From assembly GCF_030622045.1 (NCBI RefSeq), contig NZ_CP130886.1, positions 1,116,001 through 1,180,000 on the forward strand: a stretch of DNA of 64,000 nucleotides, in the 5' to 3' direction. The stretch is from Planctellipticum variicoloris (GTDB lineage: Bacteria; Planctomycetota; Planctomycetia; Planctomycetales; Planctomycetaceae). A model generated the notes under the pieces. That model worked only from the letters and a program-made list of their open reading frames with translations. It was not told where the DNA came from and searched no databases. Position 1 is the stretch's first letter, and every line of letters begins with the position of its first letter. Below are positions 59,589-64,000 of the stretch, in pieces. The translations under genes were made by a program, and so were the position numbers.

Positions 59589-61547
59589 ATGTGCGGTCTC
59601 AGCGGTGTTGCCTGGTCTGAAGCGGGCGGCCCGGTCGACGCGGCAACGCTGGAACGGATGACCGACATCCTCCGCCATCGCGGCCCCGACGACCGGGGAG
59701 TCTGGTATTCCCCGGTCGAACAGACCGCATGCGGCGCGGCACTGGGGCACCGCCGGCTGTCGATTATCGACCTGGCGGGCGGTCATCAGCCGCTTGCCAA
59801 CGAAGACGGCGCCGTCCAGGTGGTGTTCAACGGCGAGATCTACAACTACCGCGAGCTGCACGCGGAGCTGGAAAGGAAAGGACATCGCTTTCGAACCGTG
59901 AGTGACACGGAGGTGCTGGTGCATCTCTATGAAGAGTGCGGCCGGGAGATGCTGAGCCGTCTGCGGGGCATGTTCGCCTTCGCCTTGTGGGATCAACGCC
60001 GCGGCCGGCTGCTGCTGGCCCGCGACCGGCTGGGAAAGAAGCCACTCGTCTATCGGCACGCTCGCGGACGGCTCTGGTTTGCGAGTGAGCTGAAATCCTT
60101 GCTGCAGGCGCCCGACGCGCCGCGTCAGGTCGATTCGCGGGCTGTCGCGGATTTCGTGGCGCGGCAGTACATCCCCCATCCCCGGACCATCTTTGAAGGC
60201 ATTCAGAAGCTCCCCCCCGCGCACTGGCTGCAGTACGACGCTGCGGCCGATCATTTCGAGACCGGGCGCTACTGGCGGCCTCCATTCTGCGATTCCCCTC
60301 CCGCGGCCGACTCGGTCGAAACCTGGCAGCACCGGCTGCGGGAGACGCTTTCTGACGCCGTCCGCATCCGTTTGAGGAGCGATGTTCCCCTTGGGGCGTT
60401 CCTGTCCGGCGGGGTCGACTCGACCATCATCACCGGGCTGATGCGGCAGTTGTCCGATCAGCCGGTGCGTACTTATTCCATCGGCTTCGCCGATGCGCAG
60501 TACGATGAGCGAACTCAGGCAAGGGCCGTGGCGGCGCACCTCGGAACGATTCACCGCGAGCACATAGTTGAGCCCCATGCACTGGAGATTCTGCCCCGGC
60601 TGCTCTGGCACTACGACGAGCCCTTTGCCGACAGCTCCGCGATTCCGACGATGTGGCTCTCGGAGTTCGCCCGGCGGGAAGTCACCGTGGCGCTCACCGG
60701 CGATGGCGGCGACGAACTGTTCTGCGGTTACGACCGATATCGGGCCGTGGAGCTCGCCGGCCGAATCGACCGACTGCCAACATGGGTCCGGCGTGGACTC
60801 GCCAGCCAGTGGTGGCAGAAGTTGCCCGGCGCCGGGCGGCAGAAATCGCGGATGCGGAAGGTGCAGCGATTTCTTGGCGGAGTCGCTCTCTCCGCGGTAG
60901 AGCGTTATGCCGACTGGATGAGCATTTTCGATCGCCGTCAGCGGGCCGGTCTGTTTCATCCCGAATTTCTGGCGGAGCTGGACGGCTACGAACCCGATAG
61001 CTTCCTGCAGGAACTGTACGAGGCGTTGCCACTGCAGGATTTTGTGCAGCGGACGACGTGCGTCGATCTGGGCAGTTATCTGCCGTGCGATATTCTGACG
61101 AAGGTGGACATCGCCAGCATGGCCTGCGGGCTGGAGTGCCGCTCTCCGCTGCTGGATCAGCGGGTCGCGGAACTCGCGGCGTCGATGCCGCAGTCGCTTA
61201 AACGAGCAGGACGAGTCGGTAAGAAAATCCTGCGGGAGACGTTTTCCGACCTCATTCCGCCGGAAAATCGAACGCTGAAAAAGTCGGGCTTTGGCGTGCC
61301 GCTCGATGCGTGGTTCCGCGGAGAATTGCGCCCGCTGCTGGAAAGCGTCCTGCTGTCCGATCGCTGTCTCAGCCGTCGCCTATTCCGTCCCGAGGTCGTC
61401 CGCGGTCTCGTCGACGAGCATGTGAGCGGTCGGACCGACCACAGCGCCCGGCTCTGGCTGCTGCTAGTGCTGGAACTGTGGCAGCGGATGTCCGTGGACC
61501 AGCCGCCTCCCTTGTCGCCGCCTTTACTCAAGTCGTTGCTGGACTGA
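59589..61547 (+). CDS. asnB: Asparagine synthetase, glutamine-hydrolysing
   Basis: 652 residues. The initiator Met is followed by Cys (MCGLSGVAW), the nucleophile of the class II glutaminase domain (about 1-200). The synthetase domain has the PPi loop LSGGVDSTI near residue 273, GDGGDELFCGYDRY and the C-terminal KKSGFGVPLDAWFRGEL. All key residues are intact. It makes Asn from Asp, Gln and ATP; homologues in polysaccharide loci can amidate sugar acids. It probably forms one unit with the glycosyltransferase. Confidence 0.94.
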   Translation: MCGLSGVAWSEAGGPVDAATLERMTDILRHRGPDDRGVWYSPVEQTACGAALGHRRLSIIDLAGGHQPLANEDGAVQVVFNGEIYNYRELHAELERKGHRFRTVSDTEVLVHLYEECGREMLSRLRGMFAFALWDQRRGRLLLARDRLGKKPLVYRHARGRLWFASELKSLLQAPDAPRQVDSRAVADFVARQYIPHPRTIFEGIQKLPPAHWLQYDAAADHFETGRYWRPPFCDSPPAADSVETWQHRLRETLSDAVRIRLRSDVPLGAFLSGGVDSTIITGLMRQLSDQPVRTYSIGFADAQYDERTQARAVAAHLGTIHREHIVEPHALEILPRLLWHYDEPFADSSAIPTMWLSEFARREVTVALTGDGGDELFCGYDRYRAVELAGRIDRLPTWVRRGLASQWWQKLPGAGRQKSRMRKVQRFLGGVALSAVERYADWMSIFDRRQRAGLFHPEFLAELDGYEPDSFLQELYEALPLQDFVQRTTCVDLGSYLPCDILTKVDIASMACGLECRSPLLDQRVAELAASMPQSLKRAGRVGKKILRETFSDLIPPENRTLKKSGFGVPLDAWFRGELRPLLESVLLSDRCLSRRLFRPEVVRGLVDEHVSGRTDHSARLWLLLVLELWQRMSVDQPPPLSPPLLKSLLD

Positions 61548-61614
61548 TTCCGAGAGCCATTCCTGTGCCGCGTCGGCCACTTATTCCCAACCACCAATAA
61601 CTAATAACCAATAA

Positions 61615-62715
61615 CTACTGCAGTTTGCCGCGTCCCCAGAGCGGCCAGACCGCTTCGACATGACCATTCCGAATGGCGTGCATCTCGTCGTGCAGCATGG
61701 TCGTAAAGTCCCCGTAGCCGACGAGGATCTCGACCTGATCGCCGATCCTTAGGGCCTGCGATTCCGGTCCGAGCTCCAATGTGCTGTGCTCGGCGCTGTG
61801 CATGATCACCTTTGCGTCCGGCAGCCCGCGCAGCCGGGCCGGGCACGGATCATTGGCGTATGTTTTGCGCCCTGCGTCCAGAACGGCGCGATCGAGGTTC
61901 GGCCGGCTGACGACGGTCGCCAGGATGCTGAGTGACGGCTTCAGGCCGATTTGACCGCAGTTATCGGTATAGAATGGATCGCCGAAGACTCCCCCTCCGG
62001 CCTGCCATTCCGTAATCGCCGGACAGTGAGCCGCGGCATTCAGCGTCCCCGTTCCGCCGGCGCTCACGATCTCGCAGCAGAGTCCTGCTTCGCGAAACTG
62101 ATCGCGGGCCAGTTCCAGCGACTGCAGGGCGGATTGCACGCGTGGAATCTTCTCGGCGGGATCGGCGACTGGCATCAGGTGCCCCTCGTAGCCCATCACT
62201 CCGACCAGCTTCAGGCCTTCCAGTCTGTCGATCGCCTGCGCCAGTTCGAGGGCGTCCCGGCCCGGCCGCACACCGGTGCGGTTCAATCCGACGTTGACGT
62301 CAACAATCGCGCGGCAGACAACTCCCCGCCGTCGGCAGGCGGCCGCCAAGGGTTCGGCTTGGGCGAAGTGATCGCAAGCGACGACGGGAGTGGCGTCGCC
62401 GCAGAGCCCGGCGATCCTCTCGACGCGCCCGTGACCGACCGGCATGTGCGCGAGCAGAATGTCCTGGATGCCTGCCGCGGAAAGCACTTCCGCCTCGGAC
62501 ACTTTGGCAACGGTCACCCCAAACGCCCCGGCCCGGAGCATCTTCCAGGCAACCGCCGGAGTCTTCGGACACTTCTGATGCGGCCTCCAGCCCTTTCCGG
62601 AATCGCGGACGATCGCCGAAACCGTCGCCAGGTTCGATTCCAGGGCAGCCAGATCGACGCACAAGGCCGGCGTATCGAGTTCGCGCAACGCGCGTCCGAT
62701 GCAGGTGAGCGGCAT
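61615..62715 (-). CDS. PLP-dependent D-threonine aldolase / D-serine dehydratase-like protein
   Basis: 366 residues from the ATG at 62715. The alanine-racemase N-terminal barrel is recognised from LDTPALCVDLAALESNLA and WRPHQKCPKTPAV, where the PLP Lys is the one following His-Gln. Further motifs are VDVNVGLNRTGV, VSAGGTGT (phosphate binding) and the C-terminal AEHSTLEL with HDEMHAIRNG. These fit the DSD1/D-threonine aldolase family that needs a divalent metal bound by the late His and Asp. Exact substrate cannot be set; D-threonine or a D-hydroxy-amino acid is likely. Confidence 0.85.
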   Translation of the reverse strand: MPLTCIGRALRELDTPALCVDLAALESNLATVSAIVRDSGKGWRPHQKCPKTPAVAWKMLRAGAFGVTVAKVSEAEVLSAAGIQDILLAHMPVGHGRVERIAGLCGDATPVVACDHFAQAEPLAAACRRRGVVCRAIVDVNVGLNRTGVRPGRDALELAQAIDRLEGLKLVGVMGYEGHLMPVADPAEKIPRVQSALQSLELARDQFREAGLCCEIVSAGGTGTLNAAAHCPAITEWQAGGGVFGDPFYTDNCGQIGLKPSLSILATVVSRPNLDRAVLDAGRKTYANDPCPARLRGLPDAKVIMHSAEHSTLELGPESQALRIGDQVEILVGYGDFTTMLHDEMHAIRNGHVEAVWPLWGRGKLQ

Positions 62716-62769
62716 ATTCGAATCCAAAGCAGAAGAGTGAGCCGGGTTTTCCGGTTTCGTGGAGTCCAC

Positions 62770-62803
62770 AAAAAAGGGGATGAACGCCAATGCGTTCATC
62801 CCC
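62770..62803 (-). terminator. Hairpin terminator of the small lipoprotein gene
   Basis: GGGGATGAACGC (62776-62787) pairs perfectly with its complement at 62792-62803, with a 4-nt loop. On the minus strand TTTTTT follows directly (62775-62770), which makes a textbook intrinsic terminator 30 nt after the lipoprotein stop. It also separates that gene from the PLP enzyme. Confidence 0.9.
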
Positions 62804-62832
62804 TGCAGTCTCTCAATTGCCGAAGGAAAAAA

Positions 62833-63090
62833 CTATTCCTTCTTCTCCGGCTCGGCGGGAGCGGCGGCTTCGCCTTCCTTCTTCTCGCCTTCAGGAGCAG
62901 CGGCGGCTTCGCCTTCCTTCTTTTCGCCTTCGGCAGCAGCCGGCTCGCCACCCGGGGGCGTGGTCGGGTTGGCATGACCTTCGCCGGGCATTGAAGTTGT
63001 CGGCGGAGTGGCAGGCTTCGGGGCTTCGGCGGTACAGCCGACCAGAGCGGTCACGATGGCCAACGACAGTGTGCAGGCAAGCGTCTTCAT
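62833..63090 (-). CDS. Small repeat-rich lipoprotein
   Basis: 85 residues from the ATG at 63090, with AAGGA upstream. The N-terminus MKTLACTLSLAIVTALVGCT is a lipoprotein signal peptide with lipobox LVGC, Cys19 being lipidated. The mature part is low-complexity: Pro/Thr-rich, then two copies of an AAAxEGEKKEGEAAA unit and an acidic/basic tail ending PEKKE. It has no fold I recognise. The GCC/TCTTC repeat at DNA level makes copy-number variation likely. It is transcribed alone and has its own terminator. Confidence 0.8.
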   Translation of the reverse strand: MKTLACTLSLAIVTALVGCTAEAPKPATPPTTSMPGEGHANPTTPPGGEPAAAEGEKKEGEAAAAPEGEKKEGEAAAPAEPEKKE

Positions 63091-63832
63091 TACGAGCAGT
63101 CCTTCAAAAAACCAGATGTCCAGCGATTCACGGCAGCGTTCCCTGCCTTTCACCCATGTTGATCCATCAGCCCGTCACTTTATTCCCGCGAATTGCCACG
63201 CGAAAGTCCCCGGCTCGCAATTCCGCTCCGCCGCCCCCGAATCGCCGCCCCGCACCTTTTCGGTCGCGACAACCGACAGACTCGCCCGCGCCGCGAGATG
63301 CCTATGATGTCGCCGGCAGAATGTGTCATCGCAGACACAGTCTGCGGTCAGGGCACCCTGGTCGGGGGGGAAGTCCTCAAGCTCCCGCGGCGTAGTCGGA
63401 TGCGGTCGTGCAGGCAACTCGGCGGCTTCTCGTCCCGGTGGGGCGCCGAAGGAGAGAAATCCGGGGCTGAGCGGCGCGGAATGGGCCGCTCAGCAAGCCC
63501 GCCCAGAATTGTAGGGCAGGCCGGCCGAGCCCGGCCGAAGTGACTTCAGTCATGGCTCGATCATTCATCAGGCACTTTGCCTCCCCTGCGGCAGGCAAGA
63601 CTGCCTCCCCGAAAGCCCGCGCCGCCGTCATCTGAATCAACGAGGAGATGGGGCGTGTGCGTTCGATCACTCTGTTCGGACGGCAGGCGATCGGTTGCCG
63701 CCCAGTCCGGCAGGCTTCAACGATCTGCCCACCACACGACGGATCCCGGCAATTCAGCAGTCCCTTCCGCAGGATTCGGCCTCTGCCGAAGCCCTGGAAA
63801 GCACCCGGACAAAAAAATCTCGGACCAGTCGG
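63091..63832. other. 742-nt region without a supported gene
   Basis: Several open frames occur here on both strands, including one of 177 codons on the minus strand (63377-63910), but none has recognisable motifs, a convincing ribosome binding site or the codon pattern of the neighbours. The region is GC-rich with several GGGG/CCCC runs. It is likely a long non-coding spacer before the promoter at 63833. Confidence 0.5.
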
Positions 63833-63861
63833 TTGACGGTTGGGGGAGAGCCCTTTAAGAT
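63833..63861 (+). promoter_or_regulatory. Candidate strong promoter before the right window edge
   Basis: TTGACG (63833-63838) and TAAGAT (63856-63861) are separated by 17 bp. No protein gene follows in the remaining 139 nt, but a boxA-like motif does. Together they look like the leader of a stable RNA operon. Confidence 0.55.
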
Positions 63862-63958
63862 TCGCCCACCCAACGCGGGTCAGCCAGCCGCCGCGACAAA
63901 CAGCTCGCAAACCACGGTCGTTAAACGACTTCGGAATGCGGGTGAGCGGCGAACGGTC

Positions 63959-63972
63959 TTGTTCTTTGACAA
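63959..63972 (+). promoter_or_regulatory. boxA-like antitermination motif, probable rRNA operon leader
   Basis: TTGTTCTTTGACAA closely resembles the boxA sequence (core TGCTCTTTAACA or GTTCTTTGA) that recruits NusB/NusE ahead of 16S rRNA genes. It lies 98 nt after the -10 box at 63861 and 28 nt before the window ends. If right, the 16S rRNA gene starts just outside the window. Confidence 0.55.
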
Positions 63973-64000
63973 TTTGGTGGATCGGTTCTGAGTATTCAGC

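Noticed and set aside
58413-61547. Glycosyltransferase plus asparagine synthetase as part of an exosortase locus
   Set aside because: No exosortase, PEP-CTERM protein or further polysaccharide gene lies in the window.
63377-63910. 177-codon minus-strand open frame near the right edge
   Set aside because: No motif, no ribosome binding site, and it runs across the likely promoter at 63833 in the opposite direction.

Overview
The window looks like a chromosome segment of a GC-rich bacterium, most likely a planctomycete (Planctomycetota). This is an inference. It rests on the combination of two PQQ-type beta-propeller secreted proteins, a DUF1573 protein, a type III glutamine synthetase, a membrane-anchored Ser/Thr kinase, a PfaD/PfaA-like lipid synthase and frequent GTG/TTG starts. 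No rRNA lies inside the window to confirm it.

Region 1 (1-13640) is the S10-spc-alpha ribosomal supercluster on the + strand, entered inside rplD. The order is rplD-rplW-rplB-rpsS-rplV-rpsC-rplP-rpmC-rpsQ-rplN-rplX-rplE-rpsN-rpsH-rplF-rplR-rpsE-rplO-secY-(map-like)-rpmJ-rpsM-rpsK-rpoA-rplQ, closed by a strong hairpin. rpmD, adk and infA are missing from their usual places. rpsC and rplP overlap by 62 nt. The gene in the map position has kept the metal ligands of methionine aminopeptidase but lost the catalytic His.

Region 2 (13920-23077) is a two-gene polyketide/secondary-lipid synthase: a PfaD-like enoyl reductase and a 2472-residue KS-AT-ACPx5-KR-DH megasynthase. A RidA-like protein and an SDR oxidoreductase follow on the other strand.

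Region 3 (24884-33344) is information processing. It holds an AAA+ ATPase with a winged-helix N-terminus, then on the - strand rpoN, recR, ybaB, dnaX and the SRP RNA gene, and an ABC-F ATPase on +. dnaX carries an A10 run at which one extra A gives an immediate stop, which would make a gamma-like short form.

Region 4 (33609-40019) holds a membrane acyltransferase-like protein, a PQQ propeller, a DUF3386-like secreted protein with a Fur-like palindrome upstream, and an operon of a flavoprotein with a halogenase-type motif plus a CPA2 antiporter, driven from a promoter buried in palindromes.

Region 5 (40412-49879) has tRNA-Asp, type III glutamine synthetase behind a sigma-54-type promoter, mobA, a pseudo-receiver/RsbW-like kinase fusion, aroC, a CHAD protein, nrdR, a thioredoxin-like protein and a Ser/Thr kinase.

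Region 6 (50189-61547) has lipB-lipA plus a coupled lipoyl-like domain lacking its lysine, a GH43-like propeller, holB, a two-component system, a second PQQ propeller, a DUF1573 protein, a GT4 glycosyltransferase and asparagine synthetase.

Region 7 (61615-64000) has a D-threonine-aldolase-like enzyme, a repeat-rich small lipoprotein, and at the right edge a promoter plus boxA-like motif that probably begins an rRNA operon.

The most interesting items are the dnaX slippage site, the compact PfaD/PKS pair, the sigma-54 promoter of glnN, the odd lipBA-lipoyl operon, the map-like pseudoenzyme and the pseudo-receiver fusion.
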